From Oryzias latipes (Eukaryota > Chordata > Actinopteri > Beloniformes > Adrianichthyidae): 64,000 nucleotides of DNA. The stretch spans positions 23,464,299 through 23,528,298 of the forward strand of contig NC_019875.2 in the NCBI RefSeq assembly GCF_002234675.1, written 5' to 3'. The translations under genes were made by a program, and so were the position numbers. The notes beneath the pieces are model-generated. The model searched no databases. It was not told the origin of the DNA and saw only the letters and a list, made by a program, of their open reading frames with translations. The first letter of the stretch is position 1. Each line of letters begins with the position of its first letter. Positions 44,575-62,318 of the stretch are shown piece by piece.

Positions 44575-47168
44575 AGGACACTGGAGAAGAAAGAGATCGA
44601 CTGTGGATGGAAAAAACAAAGTCCAGAATGACACAATCTGTGAATTTGTTTTTATAACTGTAAATAGACAACAAACACAAAAAACTAGAGAGTATGATGG
44701 GTGTCTTGACTGAAATTCATGAGCAAACATAACAAAATAGATCAAATAAAACTGGGTTTGCCACCAAAAAATGTATTAAATAATGTTGCAGCTAGTAATG
44801 AATTTATCTCAATTTGTATTTCTTCGCACAGCTGGCTGCAATATTTTCTCTAATACGTTTCTATCAAACTGAGGTTTTGTGTCTGAAGTGTTTCTTCTTT
44901 GTCCAAAATTTGTACTTGAGCAACAGGCAAAAGTTTTAGGATGAAAGGAAAACTTGCAACCAAATCATTTAAAAGGCTTTTTCTCCTGATCCAGCCTGAG
45001 CTCCAAAACCTTTAAACCTTTCAGCTTCTGTTGCCTAATGTTCCTAGCATGTCTCACTTATCTGAAACCCTGTCTTGCTGTCACCCCCGTCGTTCAGGCT
45101 CAGATCTAATTATGCGAACTTCTTGTGGACACACCGCCCACTACCTTTGCAGGGTTATGAAGCAGCCTAGATTCTCATCCTTGAGTAAACGCCAGAATGG
45201 CGTTGGCTCATAAAAGAAAGTGCACAAAGATGAAAAAGTTTTTACGCACTTCTGAGTCATGAGCAGAGAGGAAGAGGTGGTCAAGGAAAAGGAAGAATTA
45301 AAGTTTGAATGGAATGCCAGCAATCAATGAGAAGAGAATGAACACAAATGCACACACAAACCTAACCGCTCGTGGACAGGCGTCTTGCCGCTAGGTGATG
45401 GAGTCTGTGGCAGAGCTGGTGTTTGTGTGCGTCAGAATCGGTGGACTAATGAAGGGAGTGTTATGATGGGAGTGACTCACTCATCCCATAGGGCTTTGAT
45501 GGAGGGAGTGAGGAGAGGGAGGCGTTACTCTAGAAATGCAAACAAAACCAAGAAATCTAATGAACTGTAATGTCGAAACAAGGTTTTAGGTTGGCTACAT
45601 CTGATTAAAGCCACTGCCTTTAATTAACTGACTTTGAGTTTGGACTCTAGAAAGATTGTTTTTTTCCCCTCTGTTGCCCAACATTATATAGATGTGTGTA
45701 TTTATATAAACGTGTATGTATGTGTTTTGCTTTTTAAAATATATTTTTGTCTTTAAGGATGAATCCGAAGAAAATGTATTGTTTACTCGCCCTGACATGC
45801 AGAACTCCATGTTCTGTTTGCATTAAAGAGCCCTGTGCGCTCACACACACAGCCTTGCTGGCCTTAGTTGCCATAGTAACTATAGTTTCATGATGATTCT
45901 GATCAGGCCAAACATCCAGCCTCACAGATCAAATGCAGGATTCAGCCGCACACAAAATCAAACAACACAATCTTTTTTATTTGCATTACACACGATCACA
46001 GGCCAAATCACAGATTAAAAAAAAAAAAGGTAGGAGACACTTTCATTTGCTCCTCAGCTTAGAGTGGTCTGTCACCACACAAAACCCTTCAAGCTCCTTC
46101 TTCCACACAAAGTAAAAAAACAAATTCCTATATATCTTTAAAGGAGGTTTTGCAAATGTACAGAAATATTTGGATTGCCATGCCCTTCCCCTCCTAACCT
46201 ATTTACAAAAGAAAAAGGAGAAAAACAGGAATGAAAAAATGCTGTGTAGCTCACTTTCATTAGGATGTTAAGAAAATGCGAGGAGGAGCTCAGACACAAG
46301 CTTGTAGGTCAGAAGGCCACTAGCAGCCTACAAACAGGCAAAAGAAAAACAAACAAACACAAAGTGAATTAATTTTTCACTGAAATGTCAAGGGATCGGA
46401 TTTTTGATTCAGAACAGGAAAGGAGGAAACGGCTTCCCCTATAATATGGTCAAAGGTGAGTTAGCAGAAACTCTTAAAAAAAAAAAAATTAAACAAAAGT
46501 ACCTTTCTTGGCTTGGATTTAGAAATGGTGACGGAAAGAAGACGTCCGCCTCACAACAAACCAAACGAGCATTTATTTCGATGAAGAAATAAATAGAAGT
46601 AACAGAGTCGCTCCTAGTGCTGCCAGTCAGGTCAATTCAATAAATACCACAACCTTCTTCCATCGACGCATTGTTTACAGAGATTCAAACAACTAGCAGG
46701 TGAAAGATTCATGTAGCACTGTAGAGTTGTTTATATACATTGCACATACAGTGTTATATACACAAATCTGTTGAAATATACAGACATGTTAGTTGCAATC
46801 AGTGAGGGGATTTTTTTTTCTTCCTATCATTTAGACCTGGAGTGTATCCACAACAATTTCTTCACTTGCTCAAGTGCAGTTTTCTCTTCAGTACAGATGC
46901 TTTGGTACAGTCGCACGCTTTTCATCATGCAAGCTTTACAACCCCCCCCCCCCCCCAAAAAAAAGCTTCTTACCTCACATTTTTGCAAACATCTAAAATG
47001 TTCTCATCAGTGTCTAATTACCTTTTTGCTTCTGCGATCTCACTTTTCTACAAAGCCGCTACTTCATACAAGCAAGAGGCATAAACATGAACACGCCACA
47101 GCGGAGCTGTCGGCTGTGGTTTCCTACATACACACTTTAATTTGAGTATAAATATTGCACATTCATTT
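44575..47168. other. Gene-poor spacer (right part)
   Basis: AT-rich, no gene recognised. A poly-C/poly-A run lies at 46941-46964. Open frames are short. The rightmost part approaches the inferred acsl3 polyadenylation site. Confidence 0.45.
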
Positions 47169-48312
47169 TTTATTTCGTATCTGCAAAAAAAAAAAAAAAA
47201 AGACAAGATCAAAAGCAACAGTAACTAGATCTATGGTAAATAGAATAACATATGTAACTGCCCCTAAAGTTCCTGAAAATGCAGTTAAAGAAATACAGAC
47301 TATTGAAACTATTTCACTACAGTAAACCAAGTTTCCTTGAAGATATTTACCTAGTTCATTGGTCATAAATGGAGAAATACATACTTGGTCTGGCAGGCCT
47401 TTTACAAGTCACTGATGGAACAATGTTCAGTCAATAAATAGCTTTTGCCATCGATGTTCCCGCTGCAGGATGTGGAATTAAGAGAATCAAGTCAGTAAAC
47501 ATGAAGTCAAATGAGCAAATTTTTGGACGCAAGAAGAAAATAAAATAAGAGAAGAAAAAACAGCATTAATAAAAAACAACTTGTAAACAAAGCACAATTA
47601 GCATGACCAGAAAGAAATACAAAAGCATACAAAAGAAGAAAAACAAACTACTGTTTCATAACAGCAGTTCAATCTCTCACGGCTTCGCCACACATCACAG
47701 AGAAATGTTCAAAAATGGGTTCCAAAGCTGACAAACCCAACACGAAGGAAACATTACAACGCAGATATATAAAACAAAAAATAAAATAAAAGGAAAAACA
47801 CAATTAAGATCCCTGCAGATCCAACCTGAAAGTCACGTCTGGGCCCAAGAGGGCTCTTCCCATCAGGCTCACGCTACCAACCTCCCCGCCGCGCTTCTGC
47901 GCCTCACCTCCACAGCCGAGCTTTACAGGGAGAAATCTTCCAACGAAAGGGGGGAAGAACAGATGCAATGCCTATCCTGGGATTCTCATTTCTTTGCGTC
48001 ACACAGGTCCAATGTCATGAGTCGCTTTGGTCGTCACGGCGACTCAGAAGGTCTATCACAGCGGAATGACTGGCTCAGTTATTTGTGCCTCCTGGTCTTG
48101 ATAAAAGCATGAAGCTGCCTTCCAGATTCTTGCTCCTGCTTTGATGGTCGCTGGTTACAGAGGAGATGAGGAACAGGAGTCTCTTAGTTTCTAATAATAA
48201 TGACTTTGTTTTACCTGTAACTAGAATACAAGTCCTCTGAGAGAAGTTCAGTTTGGATTGAGCTTTTTGTTTACATGCTCAGGTTGAGTGTGCTTCTTGT
48301 AGTGGATCCTTC
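47169..48312 (-). other. acsl3: Probable acsl3 3' UTR
   Basis: TTTATT at 47169-47174 is AATAAA on the minus strand and would give a 3' UTR of about 1.1 kb. A poly-A run on the plus strand at 47183-47200 lies just inside it. The true end could be further left (another TTTATT at 46572-46577). Confidence 0.45.
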
Positions 48313-54151
<5,839 letters not shown>

Positions 54152-55704
54152 CTTTGACGTAGATTCTGGACTCGAGCTCTAAAGTCTTTTAGATTTTGCT
54201 GTTTCAACAGTAAAGGTGGTGGTAGTCGGTGTTCTAATATGCATCAAAAAAGGACCTGCAATCAAGAGAAATAGATGCACTTATAGCAATAGTGTAAAAA
54301 GTAACGCGACCTCTGTGCATTTTGAAAAATGAAGCAGTCGTAAATAGTAATGCTAGACAGCAGTGACTGTTCACAGCCTGTACTGTGATAAACAACATTT
54401 CAATGACTTTCTTTGCCAAAAATGAAGATCAAAATTTACCAGAAGTTTATAGCTTGTTAAAAAAAAAACTCCGTTTGAAGTATAACTAATTTCTAATTAC
54501 ATTTGTTTTCAGTCAGTAAATATTTGAAGGCGTTTGAAAGACTCCCGCTTTATTGATATCATGTAAACACTGTACTGAACTAATTATAAAATAATATTAC
54601 TCAAAATAATCCAGATTCTGTCTCTTTGACCCAAGAAAAGTAAGATTTGACCTTCACACCAAATGTTCTGGAATTATTCATTATTTTATACAGATGGTTG
54701 TAAAACCCTTGTCATTACTCTAACAAGCTATCCAAGATAACAAAGACCATGGGATCAGCTCTGAGCTTCTTCCTTAGAGCTAAGCTTTTGGCAGTGTTTG
54801 CCAAAGGACAGTCTGGAATTTGCAGTGCGATTCTACTACCAGTTAGGAAGACCATGTCAGAACACGCTGCAGCAGCTCATTCTGGAGCCGACAAGGAGCG
54901 GCCCGAAAAGTTACGTTTGGGGTTAGAATTCTTTGGCTTTCTAAACTGACACTGCTGGAAAGAATTTAACAGACTGAGGAGATGGAGGAGACTCCTGGCC
55001 GTTATCTGCAGTGAAATAAAGTCCTCGTAAAAGCAACAGATTTCTCTCATTCTAATTATAAAAAGAAATTGTCAGGCTACTTATCTCAATACCAGACAGG
55101 ATGAACAAGCTTCTCAGAAACATCGTTACGACAGGTCAAAGACACAAAACAGTTGTATTTGCAGAGGTTAGCCAAAATATTAACGCTGAATAAACAGAGA
55201 GCACGGATAAAAGGTCGAAATATGACTCAGAGGGAGTTAAACTGTAGCGGTAAAGGTCTAGTCATTGTGTGCTTGTCATTTTAAACAAAGAAGAGACATC
55301 CTCCTTTATTTATCGTTTAAACAACGTCATAAAAGAGGATAAAAACAGCTGCACAGTTACTGAGACCAACCAGAACTTTCACCGTAGAGACAACACTTCT
55401 ATCGAAATGCCAGCTCTACAAGTATGCTAGTTTGCTATAGCAGACGAGGGGGGTTCATGTGCTCGCTGTGAATACAACAACTAACATTTATTATTCACCA
55501 TGATCTGGTTAAAGAATTGGAAAGACAAACTGCTAGAAAACTCCACAATATTGCAGTAGTTTAGCTATGCAACTGCATAATCCAATAAATAATATTCGAG
55601 TTATTTCTTATTTTATTAAGACAACTATCTTTAATTGCTTTACTTTTCTAATAAAAAACCTTCACACCTTAATAACTGGAAAATAAAGATGGTTGAATTA
55701 AGAT

Positions 55705-56138
55705 TAGGGCTGCACGGTATGAGAAAAATTCGCGATATGCGATATTAGTGATCAATGCTGCAATGTCAATATAACTTGCGATAAATTAACAAATAGCAAT
55801 AACAACAAAAAGATTTCCACTTCACTGCAAAAGTTTAATTTAAAAAAAAGAGTCAAAATACCTTAAATTATTCTCCAAATGACCCTCGTCTAATTAGTGG
55901 GGCAAAATCTAACATAAAAGCTCCATCCGATTGGTCAACAACGTGAAGGGCTCCATCTAAATGGTTAAATGCATACAGGGATTTATTATATTCATTAAAA
56001 AGTTCAAGTTGCCATCAGATTATTTTAGCACATTTAAGGTTTACCATTTATCGTGATTTTTGCTGACTTTTGCGATATGGATATTGCACAGCTTGAAATC
56101 GCGATAACGATAAATTTGCGATTAATCGTGAAGGCCTA
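55705..56138. mobile_element. 434-bp hAT-like MITE with perfect 8-bp target-site duplication
   Basis: The left end is TAGGGCTGCACGGTATGAG; the right end reads, in reverse complement, TAGGCCTTCACGATTAATCG, an imperfect inverted repeat of the fish TAGGGCTGCACGATA family. Both flanks are ATTAAGAT (55697-55704 and 56139-56146), identical. The interior is rich in GCGATAT/CGATAA words and has no coding capacity. The intact duplication suggests a relatively recent insertion in the acsl3 5' intron. Confidence 0.88.
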
Positions 56139-56324
56139 ATTAAGATATATAGTTTATAAATACAATCAATATGTCAGCCAAAAGACTTTCTAAAGGACAT
56201 TTAAAGGTCCAATGAAAATGTAGTACTTAATGTCACACAAAACAAGGGCAGGGTTTCACCACAACAAGAAACTTTTTACTCGACCTTTCAACCACACAAA
56301 ATAAAACAAAGAAATGCTTCAAAA

Positions 56325-56357
56325 GAAATAATAATAATAGTAATAATAATAATAATA
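56325..56357. repeat. (AAT)n microsatellite
   Basis: Run of AAT units interrupted by one TAGT. Confidence 0.85.
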
Positions 56358-57544
56358 GGTATTGCTTTTTTCAATTCACAAAGGCAGAAAAATCTAAAGT
56401 TGCTTTAAATACATGTCAGTAATCAATTAAGTAAATAATCTTTGTTTACCTTTTACTGGCAACTATAACAAGGTCATTACAATTCATTACAAACAATATT
56501 TTAGCAAAAATTAAATCCAAATAAATTCTTATACCAATGTGATTATTTTTTATTTATGCATTTATATTTTCTTTTTTTATAACAGTATCAACCTTGCTTT
56601 TTCTTAAACACAAAACAGTACTATTACATAAAAACAGAGCAGTACTAAACGGAGAACTGTTTTCACGAGATATTCAGATCAAATTGAGTTGATATATTAG
56701 GTATGGTAGTGGTGACTCCGCAAAAACATAAGCAGTTAGCGGTTTGTTCAAATTCTAGCAGCTAACAGTCAGCATTAAGCTAGCTAATGCAGCGGCTGTC
56801 GTGTCTGCTGCGTAGTAGGGGCCCGCGGAACCGCTTCACTCATTCATTATTTCTAGATAACTCAAACACAAACGCGCAAATGCACCATAGCCAACGTTAA
56901 ATGCGTATTTCGTCTCCGTTGTGCAGACCGGGAGCTCATTTTCATCACCTTTCGCTAACATCTGCAGAGCGCACACACATCCTCACCTCTTCAAAAAGCG
57001 CTATGCCTGCGTCGCTGTAGCATGGACTCCAGGATAACAATAATATCCCTGATAAACACACCTTTTAAAAATATGTCGGGATTGAGTATACGTTTATAAT
57101 TCAGAACAAACTAAATGCTACAAATCTAAACAATCCTATGTCAAATCGTAAATCTGAGAATTACCGGGCCACTGCTGCCAGCCCGGAAGTCATTATTTGA
57201 CGTAAGAGGGTTTTCGGTCACTGATTGGAGCTCTAAGGGTGGCGCGTGTTTGGGGCAACGAAGACGTCAGCAGGGTTACTGTCGGTCAAAGTTATCTGGT
57301 TTGGGTCATTCGGTGATGGTTTTGAATAAGCAGTCACCTATATTTTTTAGGACTGCTTTTATCTTTATAATTTAACAGCATATACTTCATATATCGACAC
57401 CATTTTCATATTAGCAATCTTTAGTAAATTATATTATTCATTGTTTAGATTATTGCACTAATCCAAAAGCATGTAAGCCCCAAACAACAAAAATAATGAC
57501 ATCTCTCTTAATTTAACTTTTAGTTAATTGGCCTAAAGTCCCGC

Positions 57545-58065
57545 TCCATTGATTGATTGATTGATTGATCGATTCATCTTCTTCCATTTTGTCCCTTTCC
57601 GGGTCACGGGGCTGCCTATTTTCCAAATCGTTCCCAGTGGTCTTTTAATTGTGATTATGCCTTTTTTGTGTAAAAAACAATCAAAAAAAGGTGCTGTTTT
57701 CTAGGGCATAGTTTCTGCAGAGCGGCAAGAATTCATTGGAAATTCGCCTCTGAGTTGTGGGTGGGACCTCAGGCATCCCATCATCCATCTGTTAACGTGC
57801 TCTCCCCCTCTAGCTTACAGCCCTTCACATCCCCAGCCAAAGATTACACGTGCAACAAAAAAATGGCAAGCAATATTGGAGCCATGCAGCTGTACAGTTT
57901 TGACCCAGATGCCAGCTCAGATGAGGAAAACAAAGACATGCATGGATCTATCTGTCTGTAAGTGGATGCATCAGAACGGAGCGGGAAATGGAGCTTGTGG
58001 CCCAACAATTGTAACATCAATGTCACACAGCTTTTTCCAATGGCATTTTTTGTCTGTTCCTGAGT
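57545..58065 (+). repeat. Copy C, the longest copy of the dispersed repeat, with coding-like segment
   Basis: It starts beside a (GATT)n run and a short CCTTTCCGGGTCACGGGGC retroposon tail (57546-57615). The segment 57620-57800 is shared with copies B and D. From 57863 an ATG opens a frame beginning MASNIGAMQLYSFDPDASSD and continuing EENKDMHGS, ended by a donor-like TCTGTAAGTGG at about 57956 or a stop shortly after. Copy A matches exactly this coding-like segment. The start resembles fish P2X7-C-terminus-like proteins (IQPYxFEP followed by an acidic stretch). The downstream reading WMHQNGAGNGACGP may be a decayed relic of the next conserved part. Judged a pseudogenised, repeat-borne coding fragment. 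Confidence 0.55.
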
Positions 58066-61000
58066 AACAAGAATTTGAAAGAAATACTCAGAAATGCTCA
58101 TTTAAACTTCACTTTCTTTTCTCCATTATGAGAAAAATGCTTCAAGAATATGTTAAAAACTCAACTTTCATTAGAGTAGGTCTTCCCTGACTTTACAAAC
58201 TAAAAAAAAAAGCCTTGTTTGGGTTTGGTGTACACCTTAAATAAGCAGCTTGTTCAATTTATGTAATTCTTCAACTAAAATGTTCAAATAATGACTTTAA
58301 TAAATGATCTTGCATTGTTCTATGTTTTTGGTTTGATGTAGGCCTGTCGTGTTTTTTTAGTATTATAAATGGGGAAGCAGTTGGTGAATTTGAAAACACT
58401 TTTGAGAAAGGAAGGTGCTCTAGTGCAGAGTATTTGAAATGTGGAAATAATAGGGAGGTCATCATGGTTGTTGTGCTACAGCTGCATGTAACAATTTCAG
58501 TAGGATTGATATGCTAGTTTCTGCTATGGGGTCTCTGGAACAGATTTTAAATGAATAAATAAATTAAAAAAACAATGCTACAAAAGATTAAATAATAATT
58601 GGAATTTCCCTTTCATGTCACAGTTTAACAGAAGTGACAAGTAAGAGGCTTCTCCTATATGAATATACTTCGGACCCATTACTATGACCTGTGGATGTTG
58701 AGAATTGATAAAATATTTTTGAATTTGAATTGAATAAACTTTGTGAGGGATTCGGTAAACAAAAAAAGACAAACACATTTTTTTACATAGATATTTAATG
58801 AAAAAAAAGGATAAAAATCCAGTTTTTTAAATCTATTTTGTATCCTTAAAAGAGCTCAGTTGTATTTTTAAAGGGCCACTGGTGTTTTAACTTTCAGTGC
58901 ATTTTCTACTTTTGGTTATTTTGATGAGTCAAGTGTGCAGCGAGATTGTATTGCTGGGTATGATAGGTAAAGTCAACATTAATTATTGCAAAAGACAATG
59001 ACAAAGCAGAATTCTGTTCTGGGTTAGGGAACTATTGAAGAACAAATGAGCAACTACAGTAAGCTCGGATATTTCCAAAAGCAAATAGGCATCAAACAAG
59101 TCTAAAGTCATTAGCATTAGCATGTCAATTTAAAGACTACACGTTTTTTTAAAACTTTATTTCAATGTTAAATTAAAACAATATGATTGGATACTAAACA
59201 TTTGGCACCAGGATGGTTGACATGGATTCTTGAACCACAGAGATGAAAAATTGAAACATTGGAGGAAGTTTTTGGCAAAGGAGGAAGGTTAGAGGATGGG
59301 CAAGATATATTTTTTAGAAAATTCCTGCCCCTCTGTTGGCAAGGCTCTGTTTCTGGGTAGTTACCAAAATATGTTGTGTGCCTGCAGTCCCATTTGTAGA
59401 CGCCAGAGGGAGTCTATCTTTAGTTTTTTTTTTACCTTTTCACAAGCGAAAATTCAACAAGACTTTAAAATACATTATAATGGTAATTCTTTGCAATTCT
59501 TTATGCAAGAAATAAAAAAAATATAATTAGTCTGTTAATAAATGAAGAATTGTTCTTGCAGAAAGGACAAATTGTTTTTTTTGTAAAAAAGAAAAACAAA
59601 TCTGACCATGGAGTTCTGTATTTTCCCTCTTATGGGAGTAAAAAGAAAATGTGGATGAAGAAAATGAGAAACATGTATTATTTTTAAACTGTAGCTTGTT
59701 CATAAAGGCTCAGTCAAATTAATTTGTCAAAAAGAGGATTTAGCTCCATTTGCATTTGAAGCAATATTATGAGTATTGTCATCTTTAATGTTGCAATTCA
59801 TAAATGAATTTCATCACCATCCTTTAGAGTTTTTTTCCACCCCTTTTAGAGCAAAAGTCTCCACATAAACAGAGACAGCATGACATACGTTTTTCTAACT
59901 TGCGTACATATTTGCATTTATACAACATGTGGTCACAGGATTGGTTGATAATCATTCAGAGGGCCGATAATCGGTCTCCTCAGGCCATGTCTTTGAGGTC
60001 ATGATGGGACAAAAACCATCAGAGGGCAAAAGGAAGACTTTAATCCCCTCTGTAAAATATGTGTGTCCAATCTGATAATGACACAACAACACTTTTTGTT
60101 ATCACTTAAGGCAAAATTCAGAAAAAGAGGAAATGTGTGCTGCAACTGTCTCCTTTTGGATTTTGACTGTGCTTAACGCTGCCCTCCTGGGATCACACTG
60201 AGGACTACACCTGTTTTATGCGCTCAAGCTATCGCAGCTAATAAACTTTTCACAAAAAAAGTATCAAAATATGTGTTGGTTCAACAATATCCATCCAAAG
60301 GTAGGCAGATAAAACTTTAGAACTTGAAAGCTGACTTTAAAGTCTCTTGACATCTAATTGGACTTTTAGAAGAAAAAAAAGGAGCTGGGGGTGGAGGTGA
60401 TGGAGCTTGTGTGGGGATTAGGGAACAAAAGGATCATTCTTTGTAATCAAAGAGGATCTGTTCCCAACTCATCCTCTTTTCTGTGGAGGCAGCTTTTTTT
60501 TTATTTTTTAGGAGAGATGGCTAGAGGGAGGACGGAGGGTGGGAGATAACCAGGAGTTTGATGGTAGGGGATGCATATTTCAAAGCAATATTTAACTTTA
60601 AGCCCCACAGTCCCCATGAAATGAGCCCCTCTGCCACAGACACAGCGCTGGCTGTATTGCTCCCAGTGGAATCTCTTTCTTCCTTTTTTTCCTCTTCAGG
60701 CTTTTGTCATGGCAGCATTTAAGTGGTATTAGTCAATGAACAAATGCAGAGTTCCTTTTGATGGACCTCAAAGGGATGGACTTAAAGTCCTGAGACCACT
60801 GTCGCCTCTTAAAACAACTAAGTGGAAATAAATACCCGCTGCGTAACTAGGATTCAACAAATTCAAGCCAAATGGAGACATCCTCACTTAAATCGAGTAA
60901 AACGACAGTTAAAAGATAAATAATAAGTCATTGTCTATATACATTAACAAGCTTAAAAAACATTTGCATACTCCACACTTTGCTCCCACCACCTTCTTGG

Positions 61001-61585
61001 GGATCTTAAACAAACTGTAAGTCATTAGATTATTTAGAACTCCATAAGAGAGTAATCTGCACTTCAATTGTGTCATCACTTTACAACACTTTTTGTTAAT
61101 TTTTGCCCCCTACCTGAAGTTGTTACTCATCTTGTGAGGACTCATGTCCCCTCTGGGTCAATGATGGGATCTCCTGCTGATCTGGATCACCATGGGGAGT
61201 CTTTGTAATCAAGGAGGCGGTCATGGAAGGGGCATGTTTAGTCTTGGGCACAGCAGGTCATATCATCACGAATGATTCTACCATTGAAAATACGTTTAGG
61301 TCTGTTTTAAAAGTGAATCAAATATTTATTGTTGGAAAACTTTAGGAACACAAATCTGTTTCTGTTGTTTTTGCAGATCTCAGTTCTTTACAAACATGAT
61401 CAACCATTACTTTTTCATTCGGTAAATATAGTTCCTCTTCAGTGCTTTTCAATATTATAGATAGAATAGAACTTAAAGTTGCTTTTCCCCCCACTGGTTA
61501 TCAACAAAATTAACATTTTTATGCCCTTTTTCAAAGTAACAGGATTCCAACTTAATAATTGCCTTCAGAGACCCACTCCGATAAT
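58066..61585. other. Non-coding DNA left of the RING gene
   Basis: No gene is recognised. At 60400-60830 and 61140-61215 the sequence is less AT-rich and contains ordered TCTTTGTAATCA-type and GATCATTCTTTG words, which could be conserved regulatory DNA, but this cannot be judged without alignment. Elsewhere it is plain AT-rich sequence. Confidence 0.35.
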
Positions 61586-61771
61586 CTTTTAAGCTATTTT
61601 CAAAGCGTTCCTGGTCTTTTAATTATGTTCATGGCATTTTTAGCCATATTGAAAAACCTTGTGTTGTTTTGTAGGACATAGTTCCTGCAGAGTTACAGTT
61701 TTTCATTAGAAATTCACCTTGAGTCATCACTTTACAACACTTTTTGTTAATTTTGCAGGATTTTTTCAGTC
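61071..61771 (+). repeat. Direct repeat of a 33-bp phrase
   Basis: The phrase TCATCACTTTACAACACTTT followed by TTGTTAATTTT occurs at 61071-61104 and again at 61724-61757, about 650 bp apart on the same strand. The second occurrence abuts repeat copy D. This may mark a segmental duplication, a target duplication of a larger insertion, or part of the repeat. Confidence 0.7.
61590..61735 (+). repeat. Copy D of the dispersed repeat
   Basis: CGTTCCTGGTCTTTTAATTATGTTCATGGC, TAGCCATATTGAAAAACCTTGTG, GGACATAGTTCCTGCAGAG and CATTAGAAATTCACCTT follow each other as in 57627-57750. The coding-like part is absent; instead the copy ends in a phrase (AGTCATCACTTTACAACACTTTTTGTTAATTTT) that also occurs at 61071-61103. 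Confidence 0.6.
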
Positions 61772-62079
61772 TATTCCTGATTCACAACTGTATTTGAAAA
61801 TAAAAATACCCAGAAATACAATTTTGAGCTTTCCGGTAACTTTCTTCACATATGTCATCTATCATCCGAAAAATGCTACCACAAACAGTTTAAAACACCA
61901 AAAATACGATTTTACACTCCGCACCTGTAATGTCAGGTTTGGAGTTCATCTTTGTCCTTGTGGCTGCAGCAACTTTGTCTGAATTATCAAAGTTGCTCAG
62001 TATTATTTTGCTTCCAATGTCATAGTTTTGTATATATTTTCTGTTTTCCCAGATTAATTTTTAGAATGTTTTTACAAGA

Positions 62080-62318
62080 GCTTTTTTATTACAATTCAGT
62101 TTCACACAGGAATGGCAACAAAACTAAATCTAAATCAGTTTTGATTAATCAATTTAGCTATTTTGTCTATTTAGGACCACAGAAACGTGCCACTAGGAGA
62201 TATCCTTTCGATGTTTTATGTCCATAACATTTTGTTTTAAGAAGCAGTACATTATTTTTCTTTTTTTTCTTTTTATAGATTGCTCAGGTCTCAGTAGGCC
62301 ACTTTCAGGCATGATGGA
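62080..62318 (-). other. 3' UTR of the RING gene
   Basis: TTTATT at 62085-62090 is a possible minus-strand polyadenylation signal about 230 nt after the stop. Nothing else is recognised. Confidence 0.35.

Larger units (their letters stand above)
54152..57260 (-). promoter_or_regulatory. acsl3: acsl3 5' UTR exons and promoter
   Basis: On the minus strand an acceptor (cttgattgcag) at about 54255 begins the 5' UTR part of the first coding exon. A donor (AAGAG then gtgagg) ends a non-coding exon at 56987, about 2.7 kb upstream. Beyond it are promoter motifs: ETS CCGGAAGT (57183-57190), CRE-like TGACGTAA (57198-57205), an inverted CCAAT (GATTGG, 57223-57228) and GACGTCAG (57263-57270). This looks like a CpG-rich housekeeping promoter. 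The intermediate sequence is intronic and carries a MITE. Confidence 0.55.

Noticed and set aside
46941-46964. Poly-C followed by poly-A run
   Set aside because: Considered as a retroposon tail, but no body of a retroposon precedes it; simple low-complexity sequence and prone to sequencing error.
57755-57961. Plus-strand 68-codon frame taken as a real gene
   Set aside because: The part before residue 37 is repeat sequence shared with non-coding copies B and D, so only the segment from 57863 is coding-like. With no intact downstream domain, it is treated as a repeat-borne remnant.
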